From Chitinophagales bacterium (GTDB taxonomy: Bacteria > Bacteroidota > Bacteroidia > Chitinophagales > Saprospiraceae): a stretch of 64,000 nucleotides of DNA. The first letter of the stretch is position 1. The number at the start of each line of letters is the position of its first letter. The DNA is taken from NCBI GenBank assembly GCA_013299105.1, contig JAAFJY010000013.1, positions 1 through 64,000 of the forward strand, given 5' to 3'. The position numbers and the translations under genes are program-made. Below are positions 7,475-16,499 of this stretch, piece by piece. Under the pieces are notes generated by a model that worked only from the letters and a program-made list of their open reading frames with translations, was not told where the DNA came from and ran no database searches.

Positions 7475-7894
7475 ATGGGATCTTTAGTGAAAATCACGGT
7501 GCAGAACCTCGTTCATGCGCCCCTGGAAAAAACCTGGCAAATGTGGACCAGCCCCGAACACATCGTCAATTGGAACCACGCTTCTGACGATTGGCACACT
7601 ACCCAGGCCAGTAATGATGTACAAGTAGGTGGTAAATTTTCTTCCACGATGGCCGCCAAAGACGGCAGCTTCAGCTTCGACTTTGAGGGTGTTCACGACG
7701 AGGTGGCTCTGCACCAGCGCATCGCTTCAACGATGGGTGATGGCCGCAAAATGGAAGTGACTTTTGAAAAACAAGGCGAGGAAACCCTGGTTACCGAAAC
7801 TTTTGAGGCCGAAACTGAAAACTCGGTGAACCTCCAGCGCTTGGGGTGGCAAGCCATTTTGGACAATTTTAAGAAGTATGTGGAGAGCAAGTAA
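7475..7894 (+). CDS. SRPBCC (AHSA1-like) domain protein
   Basis: A 139-residue single-domain protein of usual length for the Aha1/START-like fold. It begins KITVQNLVHAPLEKTWQMWT and continues SPEHIVNWNHASDDWHT, the classical first strand, helix and loop of the AHSA1 family. It ends with LQRLGWQAILDNFKKYVES, the long C-terminal helix that closes the ligand pocket. The ligand is unknown. A family A repeat starts two bases after the stop codon. Confidence 0.85.
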   Translation: MGSLVKITVQNLVHAPLEKTWQMWTSPEHIVNWNHASDDWHTTQASNDVQVGGKFSSTMAAKDGSFSFDFEGVHDEVALHQRIASTMGDGRKMEVTFEKQGEETLVTETFEAETENSVNLQRLGWQAILDNFKKYVESK

Positions 7895-7896
7895 CA

Positions 7897-8067
7897 GGTC
7901 AAAAATAAACCTTTCCAGTTTTTAAGACAAACGCATGTCAACGTAACGGTCAACGTCATGCTGGAAATCCGCGAAAATCAGCGTCATCCGCGTGCTAAAA
8001 ACGGCCTCGCGCAGCGAGGCAACACAGCTGCGATTCGGTAAGGTTTATTCGTGGCTTGTCACTAAGT
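7897..8067 (+). repeat. family A element, copy 2
   Basis: About 171 bp with AAAAATAAACCTTTCCAG at the left and CGGTAAGGTTTATTCGTG plus GTCACTAAGT at the right as imperfect inverted ends. Inside are GTCAACGTCATGCTGGAAAT, a shortened ATCCGCG series, and the hairpin GCCTCGC-GCA-GCGAGGC. It fills most of the gap between two convergent genes and starts two bases after a stop codon. Confidence 0.8.
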
Positions 8068-8090
8068 ATGAGGCCAGTAATCAATCTTGA

Positions 8091-8138
8091 TTCAACGCCC
8101 TTCTTTTCAACTTTTCAACCCTTCAATTTTTCAACTCC
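8091..8138 (-). repeat. GTTGAAAAG-type short tandem repeat at the photolyase 3' end
   Basis: Read on the minus strand the sequence repeats GTTGAAAA / ATTGAAGG / GTTGAAAA / GTTGAAAAG units of 8-9 bases. The repeat runs into the photolyase gene, so the last residues of that protein (VEKLKG) are encoded by repeat units. Similar runs occur at 46183-46220 and 53424-53457. Confidence 0.6.
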
Positions 8139-9662
8139 AATCAGCTTTTGCTGCGTTTTTGCATCGCCCATGACGCTGGTTTCCTCGGCGTCTTTGCGCT
8201 TGGTATGCACTTTCAAGATGCGTTGATTTTCCTGTCGCACCGCAGTCGACTTGCGCATGGCCCAGAGTTGTTCGCGGGCGTGGGCGTGGGTTTTTTCTAG
8301 GTCAACAATGGGAGAAGGGTAGTCTTTCCCCAACTCAAAACCATAAAAAGCTTGGTCAAGAGTGGTCATTTTCCAAGGCTCGTGGGCGAAGGGGGTGGGC
8401 AAAGTAGTCAGCTCCGGCACCCATTTTTTGATGAATTCAGCTTGTGGATCATGTTCTTGCGCTTGTTTGACGGGGTTGTAAATGCGGATCGTATTGACGC
8501 CCATGGTACCAGCCTGCATTTGAAACTGGCTGTAATGAATGCCTGGTTCGTAGTCCAAAAACTGCCGGGCCAGGTGGTGTACACCACTTTGCCAAGGCTG
8601 CCAGAGCTGGTGAGTAAGGAAAGAAACCAACATTGAGCGCATCCGAAAATTGAGGTAACCCGTGGCGCATACGCAACGCATACAAGCATCTACCAGCGGA
8701 ATGCCCGTTTGACCCTCTGCCCAGGCTTTGACTAGAGTAGGGTCCGTTACTTGTCGGATTTGATCAAAACCTCGGTTGAGGTTTTCAAATTCCATGCGGC
8801 ATTCTGCTTCAAATTTTTGGATGAAATGGCTTTGCCAAAACAAACGACTGGTAAACTGTTGCAAATTGTATTTATCGCCGCTACTTTTAATCCGAGCTTG
8901 GGTGATTTGAAATACCTGCCGCGTACTGAGGTTGCCCCAGGTCAGGTAGGGTGAAAGCCGACTACATGAGCGCCGGGCTGCTTCGGGTTTAGAGATGTGT
9001 TTGAAGTACGACTTGCTGCGTTCATTCAAAAAACTGCTTAGGTAGCGATGAGCGGGCCCTTCACCACCTGGTTGCATCAGTAGATTGTGTTGCTCCAATT
9101 CAGGTAAAATAGTTTTCAGGCTGAAGCGCTGCTTCCATTTTTTACCCAAAACCACACCTTGAAATTTGGCCCAATTCGGCACCGCCAGGGGTTCATTCAT
9201 GTGCGCGATGAACTGTTGTTCCCAACCTTTGCGGTGAAACAAACGGCGTTTGACGCCATTGGTTTGAAATTCTTGCCATTGGATACCCTGATTTTGACAA
9301 AAATCTGCCACTGCCAAGTCGCGATCGAAGGTGATACGATTGCCCGTTTCGACGTGGGAGAAAATGCTTTGGATCTGGTATTCAGCGGCTAATTTTTCTA
9401 AAACTTCCAAAACTTCGGCGTGAAAAATAGCCAGAATAGCACCTTTGTTTTTCAATTGGGCTTGCATGTCCTGTAAACTCTGCCATACAAAACGCCAATG
9501 TCGCCAATCGCTGTCAGGACTGTTCATCCATGAGGGCTCGAAGCAGTACATGAGGATCGTTGGCAGGCCCGATTCCATTGCCATTTTGAGTGGAGCGTGG
9601 TCATTTAAACGCAAATCACGCTTGAACCAAACGATTTGAATATTTGTGTTGGAACCTTGCAT
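8115..9662 (-). CDS. deoxyribodipyrimidine photolyase / cryptochrome family protein
   Basis: A 515-residue flavoprotein. The N-terminal photolyase domain starts with NIQIVWFKRDLRLNDHAPL (residues 7-25). The FAD-binding C-terminal domain (about 200-480) includes SPYLTWGNLSTRQVF, GIPLVDACMRCVCATGYLN and FLDYEPGIHYSQFQMQ, then GVNTIRIYNPVKQ. The chromophore is probably FAD plus an antenna pigment; the reaction is light-driven repair of pyrimidine dimers, or blue-light sensing if it is a cryptochrome. Sequence alone does not decide between the two. The final residues come from a short tandem repeat. It is transcribed away from gltB, with 571 bp between the two starts. Confidence 0.85.
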   Translation of the reverse strand: MQGSNTNIQIVWFKRDLRLNDHAPLKMAMESGLPTILMYCFEPSWMNSPDSDWRHWRFVWQSLQDMQAQLKNKGAILAIFHAEVLEVLEKLAAEYQIQSIFSHVETGNRITFDRDLAVADFCQNQGIQWQEFQTNGVKRRLFHRKGWEQQFIAHMNEPLAVPNWAKFQGVVLGKKWKQRFSLKTILPELEQHNLLMQPGGEGPAHRYLSSFLNERSKSYFKHISKPEAARRSCSRLSPYLTWGNLSTRQVFQITQARIKSSGDKYNLQQFTSRLFWQSHFIQKFEAECRMEFENLNRGFDQIRQVTDPTLVKAWAEGQTGIPLVDACMRCVCATGYLNFRMRSMLVSFLTHQLWQPWQSGVHHLARQFLDYEPGIHYSQFQMQAGTMGVNTIRIYNPVKQAQEHDPQAEFIKKWVPELTTLPTPFAHEPWKMTTLDQAFYGFELGKDYPSPIVDLEKTHAHAREQLWAMRKSTAVRQENQRILKVHTKRKDAEETSVMGDAKTQQKLIGVEKLKG

Positions 9663-9986
9663 GACAAATCAACAAACGCAAGTCAAAAGTGTTGGATGGA
9701 TTTGCTAGATACTGGCAAAATTGCAGTTTGAAACTCAATTTTGGTACCGGAAGCAAGGTGGATGCGCTTTAGCAACCCAAGTTCTGGTTTTCCAAATATT
9801 GTTCCTCAATTGAAGCGCCATATTGCCAATTGTAGGGCATTCTTTTTTAAATGCACCAATTTTTATTCTTTATTGGTAAAATATGCTCAATAAACCCCAA
9901 GTAATAAAGTCACCAATTCTACTGTTTCGAGCTGGAAAAAAGCCTGTTTTTTTGAATAAAAATAAACTGCTTTAAACTGAATGGGG

Positions 9987-10017
9987 TTTGAATTCTGTGT
10001 AAACCAGCCTATATTTG
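9987..10017 (+). promoter_or_regulatory. gltB promoter
   Basis: TTTG at 9987-9990 and TATATTTG at 10010-10017 with a 19-base spacer match the Bacteroidota consensus closely. This implies a leader of about 210 nt before gltB. The remainder of the 571-bp gap 9663-10233 contains no gene, repeat element or RNA motif that I recognise. Confidence 0.65.
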
Positions 10018-10233
10018 AACGATGCCTACCACCCCATTTGTGGGTCTAACCAGCCAATAAAGCCAAATTATTATAGGCAAATCACTAAGAAACAGGGGTT
10101 TATGTAATTGTTCGGCGCTCCTTTCTGAGATTTGTCACACCATTCCATTACGCTGGAATTCGACCTTTTGTATTGCCATATTTGCGAGCCTGAATAGAAA
10201 GCGCAGGCTCTGAAAGTCAACAACAGTTTTGAG

Positions 10234-13200
10234 ATGAAGGAATCCAATCAAGCAGGCCTCTATGTGCCGCAACTGGAAAGCGACTCCTGCGGGACCGGTC
10301 TTCTGGCTAATCTTCAAGGCACCAAATCCCACCAATTGGTAGAGGATGCCCTGAAAATGTTGGCCAACATGGAGCACCGTGGAGCTTGTGGCTGTGAGCC
10401 CAACACTGGGGATGGAGCAGGTATTTTGATCCAAACCCCACACGAGTTTTTTGTGAAAAAATGTGCTGAACTGGGTTTCAGCTTGCCAGGATTTGGCGAA
10501 TACGGGGTAGGCATGGTCTTTTTTCCGATGGACCGAGTACAGCGCCAGGAATGCCGGGTTTTGTTCAACGATTACATCAATGAATGTGGCTTTGAACTGT
10601 TGGGCTACCGCAAGGTCCCAACCGACAATGAGCTCTTGGGTGATTCAGCGATTGCCGCCGAGCCTCGCATAGAGCAGGTCTTTGTCAAGCCGAAGCAGGC
10701 GATGGATGCCAAAACCCTTGAGCGCAAACTTTACGTGTTGCGCAAGTTTGTGATCCACAGCATTTATCGAACTTTCCCGCACATGCGAGAGGTGTTCTAC
10801 ATTTGCTCGTTTTCGTACAAAACTGTTGTTTACAAAGGCCAATTAACGACTTATCAAGTCCGACCTTACTACCTTGATTTGCACGATTCTGACCTCAAAT
10901 CGGCCATCGCGCTCATCCACTCACGTTTTTCTACCAACACGGTCCCTAAGTGGAAACTGGCCCAACCCTTTCGTTATATTGCGCACAATGGTGAAATCAA
11001 CACCGTAGTGGGCAACCTCAATTGGTGGCGCTCGAAGGAGAAAAACCTGATTTCGGAGGTCTTTACGGATGATGAATTGGAACTGCTCAAGCCCATTTTG
11101 GGTGATGACCTTTCCGATTCCGGTAACTTCGACAACGTATTGGAGTACCTGGTCATGAGTGGATATTCTGTGCCACATGCCATGATGATGATGATCCCAG
11201 AAGCGTGGGAACACGACGAATTGATGCCCGACAACAAAAAAGCCTTCTATGAATACCACAAAACCATCATGGAGCCTTGGGATGGCCCGGCCTCGATCTG
11301 TTTCACCAACGGTATTTTAGTAGGTGCAACACTGGACCGGAACGGATTGCGCCCTTCGCGCTACTGCTTGCTTGATGATGGTACCCTGATTGTGGCCTCG
11401 GAAGCAGGTGCATTGCCAGTGGAACAATCACGGGTCGTGAAAAAAGGTCGCCTACAGCCTGGCCGGATGCTTATTGCCGACTTGGATGAAAACCGCATCA
11501 TCGGCGATGAAGAAGTGAAGGAGGCGATTTGTGCCAAATTCCCTTACCGCGATTGGCTCAAAGAATCGCGCCTGACCATGAGCGACTTAGGCGAGACCAT
11601 TCCTGGCGAAAAAGGCCAAGACGAAGCCATTTTGCTGCGCAACCAACAGCAGTTTGGCTTTACCAAGGAAGACATCAAAGTTTTAATCAACCCAACGGTG
11701 TTGGAAGGCCAGGAACCCCTAGGCTCCATGGGAGCTGACACGCCCTTAGCCATCCTTTCGCACCAATCCCAACATTTAAGCAACTACTTCAAGCAATTGT
11801 TTGCCCAGGTGACCAACCCACCCATCGACCCCATTCGTGAGCGCTCGGTGATGAGTTTGTTCGCCATGTTGGGCGGCAATCCCAAGCATTTGGACCTGGT
11901 GCCTGAGCGCGCCAGGTTCATCCACTTGGAGAGCCCGGTTTTGAACAATGACGAACTGAATCGGGTGAAATACCTGGAGCATGACTTCTTTAAACCAGGT
12001 TTGATCAATATTACTTTCCGCGCTGACGGCCAGGAAGGTCGCCTCAAAGCAGCTGTGGACAACATCTGCGCCGAAGCTGAAGACCATGTGCGCAACGGCA
12101 AAAACATCCTGGTCCTCAGCGACCGCAACGCCGATGGTAAAAACGCGGCCATGCCATCGCTGTTGGCAGTAGGTGCGGTTCACCACCACCTGATCCGCCG
12201 GGGTTTGCGTACCCTTACGTCCATCGTGATCGAAGCTGGTGACATCCGCGAAACACACCATTTTTGTACCTTGATTGGTTACGGTGCTACTGCCGTGAAT
12301 CCATACATGGTGTATGCCACGATTTATGAGCAACATGCAAAAGGCCAATTGGGTGAGAAAAAACCTGAATACCTGGTAGATTTGTTCAACAAAGCCACTG
12401 GCAAAGCCATTTTGAAAGTGATGTCTAAAAATGGCATCTCTACGCTACAATCTTACCAAGGAGCACAAATTTTTGAAATCCTGGGTATCTGCAAAGAGGT
12501 GGTCGACAAGTGCTTTACGGGCTCAGTATCCCGCATTGAAGGCATCAGTTACGATGGCATCGCCGAGGAGATTCTGGCTCGCCACGCTTTGGCTTATCCT
12601 TCGGATGAGCTGGCTCAGGATCAATTGGATGTAGGTGGTGTGTACCAATGGAAGCGCCGTGGAGAAGCCCACTTATTCAATCCCAAAAGCATTCACTGGT
12701 TGCAATTGGCGGCGCGTACCAACGACCAAGCTGCCTACAATAAGTACAAGGACACCATCAACGAACAAACGGACCAGGCCCTCACACTACGGGGCTTACT
12801 GACCTTCCGCAAGGCCAACAAGCCTATTCCAATCGAGGAAGTGGAACCGATTGAAAATATCCTCAAGCGCTTTGCTACGGGGGCCATGAGCTTCGGCTCG
12901 ATTTCGCACGAAGCCCACGCTACCCTGGCCATTGCCATGAACAGCATTGGGGCCAAGAGCAACAGTGGAGAAGGGGGTGAAGATGCCGAGCGCTTCGAGC
13001 GCAAATCCAACGGCGACTGGGAACGCTCGGCCATCAAGCAGGTTGCCTCTGGCCGTTTTGGCGTGACCAGCTACTACCTGAGCAATGCCGACGAATTGCA
13101 AATCAAGATGGCCCAAGGTGCCAAGCCTGGTGAAGGGGGCCAGTTGCCAGGTCATAAAGTTGATGAATGGATCGGGCGGGTACGCCACTCCACTCCAGGA

Positions 13201-14772
13201 GTAGGCTTGATTTCGCCGCCACCGCACCACGATATTTACTCGATTGAAGACTTAGCGCAGCTCATTTTTGACCTAAAAAATGCCAACCCTACTGCTCGCA
13301 TCAATGTGAAATTGGTGTCTAAGGCTGGGGTAGGCATCATTGCATCTGGGGTCGCGAAAGCCCACGCCGATGCGATCCTGATCTCCGGTCATGATGGGGG
13401 AACGGGGGCTTCTCCGCTCACTTCGGTGCGCCATGCGGGCTTGCCTTGGGAATTGGGCCTGGCTGAAACACACCAGACCCTGGTCAAAAACAAACTGCGC
13501 GACCGCGTGGTGGTACAAACCGACGGCCAGATCCGCACGGGCAAAGACATCGCCATCGCCACCCTGCTGGGGGCTGAAGAGTGGGGGGTGGCTACCGCTG
13601 CCTTGGTGGTAGAAGGTTGTATCATGATGCGCAAATGCCACGTGAACACTTGCCCTGTGGGCATTGCCACCCAGGACCCTGAGTTGCGCAAACGCTTCAC
13701 GGGTAAGGCTGAACACGTGGTCAACTTCTTCCGCTTCCTGGCGCAAGACTTGCGCGAGATCATGGCCGAACTAGGCTTCCGCACCATCAACGAAATGGTG
13801 GGCAAAGTGGAAAACCTGCGCGTTAAAAAAGACATCCAGCACTGGAAATACCGCCAATTAGACCTGAGCCCTATTTTGTACAAAGATCCCGCTAAAGAAG
13901 ATGTGGGCCAGTACAAAAAAGTGGAACAAGACCACGGCATCGCCAGCGTACTCGATCGCAAGTTGATTACGCAGGCCAAATTGGCCCTCGAAAATGGCCA
14001 GAAAGTACAGTCAGCATTCACCATCAAAAATACCGATCGCGCGGTCGGAGCCATGTTGTCCAACGAGGTCTCCAAGCGCTACTTGGGTCAAGGCTTACCC
14101 GATGCCACCATTGATTTCCGTTTCAGGGGCTCTGCTGGGCAAAGTTTCGGAGCATTTTCGGCTCCAGGTATCCAGTTCCTGCTCGAAGGTGAGGCCAATG
14201 ATTACTTCGGCAAGGGCCTTTCGGGTGCTCGCCTGATCGTGGTGCCTGACCGCGATGCTCAGTTTGAAGCCCACGAAAACATCATCATCGGCAACGTAGC
14301 TTTCTACGGGGCAACTTCCGGTGAGGCTTACATTCGAGGCATGGCTGGCGAACGTTTCGCCGTGCGCAACTCTGGCGTGAAAGCCGTGGTAGAAGGCACT
14401 GGCGATCACGGTTGCGAGTACATGACCGGTGGGGTCGTCGTAGTGCTGGGTGAAACGGGCAAAAACTTCGCCGCAGGCATGAGTGGGGGAGTAGCTTATG
14501 TGTACAATCCCTTTGGTAAATTTGAAGACAAAGTCAACCTCGAAATGGTCGATCTGGACCCTATGGAAGACGAGGACTTCGAATTGTTGCGCCGCATGAT
14601 CCGCAACCACTTCAGTGCCACCAGCAGCAATTTGGCCCAGCAATTTTTGGAAAAATGGGACATCGAAAAGCAGTTTTTCACCAAAGTAATGCCACGGGAC
14701 TACAAAGCCGTTTTGGCCAAACGCCAGGAAAAACTCACCTTTGAAGTGAAACAAGTGGTGGCGACGGCCTGA
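10234..14772 (+). CDS. gltB: glutamate synthase large subunit
   Basis: A 1512-residue protein of the usual length for GltB. It takes glutamine amide nitrogen and transfers it to 2-oxoglutarate to give two glutamates. The class II glutamine amidotransferase domain (about 19-430) would begin at C19 (DSCGTGLLANL) after removal of a short propeptide. The FMN and synthase domain follows (about 850-1220), with HKVDEWIGRVRHSTPGVGLI and HDGGTGASPLTS. The 3Fe-4S cysteines are in GCIMMRKCHVNTCPVG, spaced C-x5-C-x4-C. The C-terminal GXGXG beta-helix runs from about 1270 to 1480. gltD follows after 31 bp, so this is a two-gene operon. Confidence 0.97.
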   Translation: MKESNQAGLYVPQLESDSCGTGLLANLQGTKSHQLVEDALKMLANMEHRGACGCEPNTGDGAGILIQTPHEFFVKKCAELGFSLPGFGEYGVGMVFFPMDRVQRQECRVLFNDYINECGFELLGYRKVPTDNELLGDSAIAAEPRIEQVFVKPKQAMDAKTLERKLYVLRKFVIHSIYRTFPHMREVFYICSFSYKTVVYKGQLTTYQVRPYYLDLHDSDLKSAIALIHSRFSTNTVPKWKLAQPFRYIAHNGEINTVVGNLNWWRSKEKNLISEVFTDDELELLKPILGDDLSDSGNFDNVLEYLVMSGYSVPHAMMMMIPEAWEHDELMPDNKKAFYEYHKTIMEPWDGPASICFTNGILVGATLDRNGLRPSRYCLLDDGTLIVASEAGALPVEQSRVVKKGRLQPGRMLIADLDENRIIGDEEVKEAICAKFPYRDWLKESRLTMSDLGETIPGEKGQDEAILLRNQQQFGFTKEDIKVLINPTVLEGQEPLGSMGADTPLAILSHQSQHLSNYFKQLFAQVTNPPIDPIRERSVMSLFAMLGGNPKHLDLVPERARFIHLESPVLNNDELNRVKYLEHDFFKPGLINITFRADGQEGRLKAAVDNICAEAEDHVRNGKNILVLSDRNADGKNAAMPSLLAVGAVHHHLIRRGLRTLTSIVIEAGDIRETHHFCTLIGYGATAVNPYMVYATIYEQHAKGQLGEKKPEYLVDLFNKATGKAILKVMSKNGISTLQSYQGAQIFEILGICKEVVDKCFTGSVSRIEGISYDGIAEEILARHALAYPSDELAQDQLDVGGVYQWKRRGEAHLFNPKSIHWLQLAARTNDQAAYNKYKDTINEQTDQALTLRGLLTFRKANKPIPIEEVEPIENILKRFATGAMSFGSISHEAHATLAIAMNSIGAKSNSGEGGEDAERFERKSNGDWERSAIKQVASGRFGVTSYYLSNADELQIKMAQGAKPGEGGQLPGHKVDEWIGRVRHSTPGVGLISPPPHHDIYSIEDLAQLIFDLKNANPTARINVKLVSKAGVGIIASGVAKAHADAILISGHDGGTGASPLTSVRHAGLPWELGLAETHQTLVKNKLRDRVVVQTDGQIRTGKDIAIATLLGAEEWGVATAALVVEGCIMMRKCHVNTCPVGIATQDPELRKRFTGKAEHVVNFFRFLAQDLREIMAELGFRTINEMVGKVENLRVKKDIQHWKYRQLDLSPILYKDPAKEDVGQYKKVEQDHGIASVLDRKLITQAKLALENGQKVQSAFTIKNTDRAVGAMLSNEVSKRYLGQGLPDATIDFRFRGSAGQSFGAFSAPGIQFLLEGEANDYFGKGLSGARLIVVPDRDAQFEAHENIIIGNVAFYGATSGEAYIRGMAGERFAVRNSGVKAVVEGTGDHGCEYMTGGVVVVLGETGKNFAAGMSGGVAYVYNPFGKFEDKVNLEMVDLDPMEDEDFELLRRMIRNHFSATSSNLAQQFLEKWDIEKQFFTKVMPRDYKAVLAKRQEKLTFEVKQVVATA

Positions 14773-14803
14773 TTTTTTAACGCAGATCTTTTAACTCAAG
14801 AAC

Positions 14804-16291
14804 ATGGCAGATCCCAAAGGATTTCTCAAATACACCCGCGAATTGCCCCAATCTCGTGATCCGAAGGCCCGCTTGGACGATTACCGCGAGATTTACGAAG
14901 ATTTTTCTACTGAAAAAACAGTTACTCAGGCTTCGCGTTGCATGGACTGTGGGGTGCCTTTTTGCCACAGTGGCTGCCCCCTTGGCAACATCATCCCCGA
15001 ATTCAATGACGCAGTTTACCGCGAAGACTGGAAGGAGGCTTACCAAATCCTGAGCAGTACCAACAACTTCCCGGAGTTTACGGGCCGCATTTGTCCGGCG
15101 CCTTGCGAGTCTGCTTGTGTACTTGGCATCAATCAGCCGCCTGTGGCCATTGAGCTCATTGAGAAGTCGATCGCAGAAATAGCTTACGAAAAAGGCTACG
15201 TGAAGCCTCAAATTCCAGCTAATCGCACCAATAAAAAGGTTGCGGTGGTAGGCTCCGGCCCAGCTGGCTTAGCGGCGGCAGCACAATTGAACAAAGCTGG
15301 CCACCAAGTCACTGTTTTTGAACGCAAAGACCGCATTGGTGGCCTTTTGCGCTACGGTATTCCCGATTTCAAGTTGGAGAAAAACGTGGTGGACCGCCGG
15401 GTTTCGGTGATGGAACAAGAAGGCATTGAGTTCCGCATCAATGCCAATGTAGGGGGGAACGTAGATCCACAAACCCTGATGAAGGACTACGACGCCCTCG
15501 TTTTGGCAGGGGGCTCGACCATTCCACGCGATTTGCCCATCCCAGGCCGTGAGTTCAAAGGAGTGCATTTTGCAATGGACTACCTGGAACAAAACAACCG
15601 CCGCCAAGCTGGCGACAACATCCCTGAAGCTGAGGCCATTTGGGCCACGGGCAAAAATGTAGTGGTCATCGGTGGCGGCGACACGGGCTCCGACTGCGTG
15701 GGCACATCCAATCGCCACCGGGCCAATTCAGTTACCCAAATCGAGTTGTTGGTCAAACCACCCAAGGAGCGCGATCCGCTCACTTGGCCCAACTGGCCAA
15801 TGGTCCTGCGCACCAGTTCTTCGCACGAAGAAGGCTGCGACCGCAACTGGGCCATCCAAACCCGCCGCTTCATCGGCAATGAAAAAGGGGAACTGACTGC
15901 CCTGGAAATCGTAGAAGTAGAATGGGCGATGGACCCTACCACGGGACGCTATACGTTCAGGGAGATCGAAAGCACCATTCGCCAGATTCCTTGCGAATTG
16001 GCACTTTTGGCCATCGGCTTTGTGAATCCGCAGCACGAGGGTATGCTGGAGCAACTCGGTGTAGCCCTTGACGAGCGCAATAACGTCAAAGCCAGTGAGG
16101 AAAAATACCAAACCAGCCTCAAAAAAGTATTTGCTTGTGGCGACATGCGCCGGGGGCAATCACTGGTGGTTTGGGCCATTTCCGAAGGCCGCGAAGCCGC
16201 TCGCCAAGTCGATACTTTCCTGATGGGCCACTCCAAACTGGAGGCCAAGGAAGACAGCCTACTGATGCTGCACTCGATTGAAGAAGATTGA
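14804..16291 (+). CDS. gltD: glutamate synthase small subunit
   Basis: A 495-residue FAD/NAD(P)H-binding subunit that passes electrons to GltB. The N-terminal cysteine clusters CMDCGVPFCHSGCPLG and CPAPCESACVLG (about residues 46-105) bind two 4Fe-4S clusters. The FAD-binding Rossmann motif is VVGSGPAGLAAAAQLNKAG, with ERKDRIGGLLRYGIP after it; the second nucleotide site is VVIGGGDTGSDC. The ending FACGDMRRGQSLVVWAISEG is the usual FAD-closing motif. The length is typical of the longer GltD form. It is co-transcribed with gltB and followed by a terminator. Confidence 0.97.
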   Translation: MADPKGFLKYTRELPQSRDPKARLDDYREIYEDFSTEKTVTQASRCMDCGVPFCHSGCPLGNIIPEFNDAVYREDWKEAYQILSSTNNFPEFTGRICPAPCESACVLGINQPPVAIELIEKSIAEIAYEKGYVKPQIPANRTNKKVAVVGSGPAGLAAAAQLNKAGHQVTVFERKDRIGGLLRYGIPDFKLEKNVVDRRVSVMEQEGIEFRINANVGGNVDPQTLMKDYDALVLAGGSTIPRDLPIPGREFKGVHFAMDYLEQNNRRQAGDNIPEAEAIWATGKNVVVIGGGDTGSDCVGTSNRHRANSVTQIELLVKPPKERDPLTWPNWPMVLRTSSSHEEGCDRNWAIQTRRFIGNEKGELTALEIVEVEWAMDPTTGRYTFREIESTIRQIPCELALLAIGFVNPQHEGMLEQLGVALDERNNVKASEEKYQTSLKKVFACGDMRRGQSLVVWAISEGREAARQVDTFLMGHSKLEAKEDSLLMLHSIEED

Positions 16292-16320
16292 AGTTTTAAT
16301 AAAAAAAATAAAGCCTTGTG

Positions 16321-16356
16321 AAGGTCGCCCGGTCGGATGCTTGGGCGGCCTTTGCT
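16321..16356 (+). terminator. terminator after gltBD
   Basis: A stem AAGGTCGCCC / GGGCGGCCTT (one G-T pair) with a 12-base loop, starting 30 bp after the gltD stop. The T-tract behind it is weak (TTGCTGTTTT), so termination may be partial. Confidence 0.6.
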
Positions 16357-16395
16357 GTTTTATGAAGGCTGCTTTTTAGGATTGGACTGATTAAT

Positions 16396-16483
16396 CTGCG
16401 GAATCTATAGTTTTTTACCTGCTTTCCGCAGATTTGGAGCTTGTAATCTGCGGAATCTATGTATTTTTACCCACATTCCGCAG
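16396..16483 (+). repeat. two tandem CTGCGGAA hairpins upstream of the ATPase gene
   Basis: Each unit is CTGCGGAA, a 20-base loop, then TTCCGCAG: 16396-16431 and 16448-16483, exactly 52 bp apart. The loops are also related (TCTAT followed by a T-rich run and TTACC), so the whole unit was duplicated. The second hairpin ends 16 bases before the ATG, and its loop contains a TA-T-rich stretch that could be a -7 box. It could be a transcription-factor site or an RNA structure controlling translation. Confidence 0.7.
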
Positions 16484-16499
16484 CTGTAATTTAGATAAC

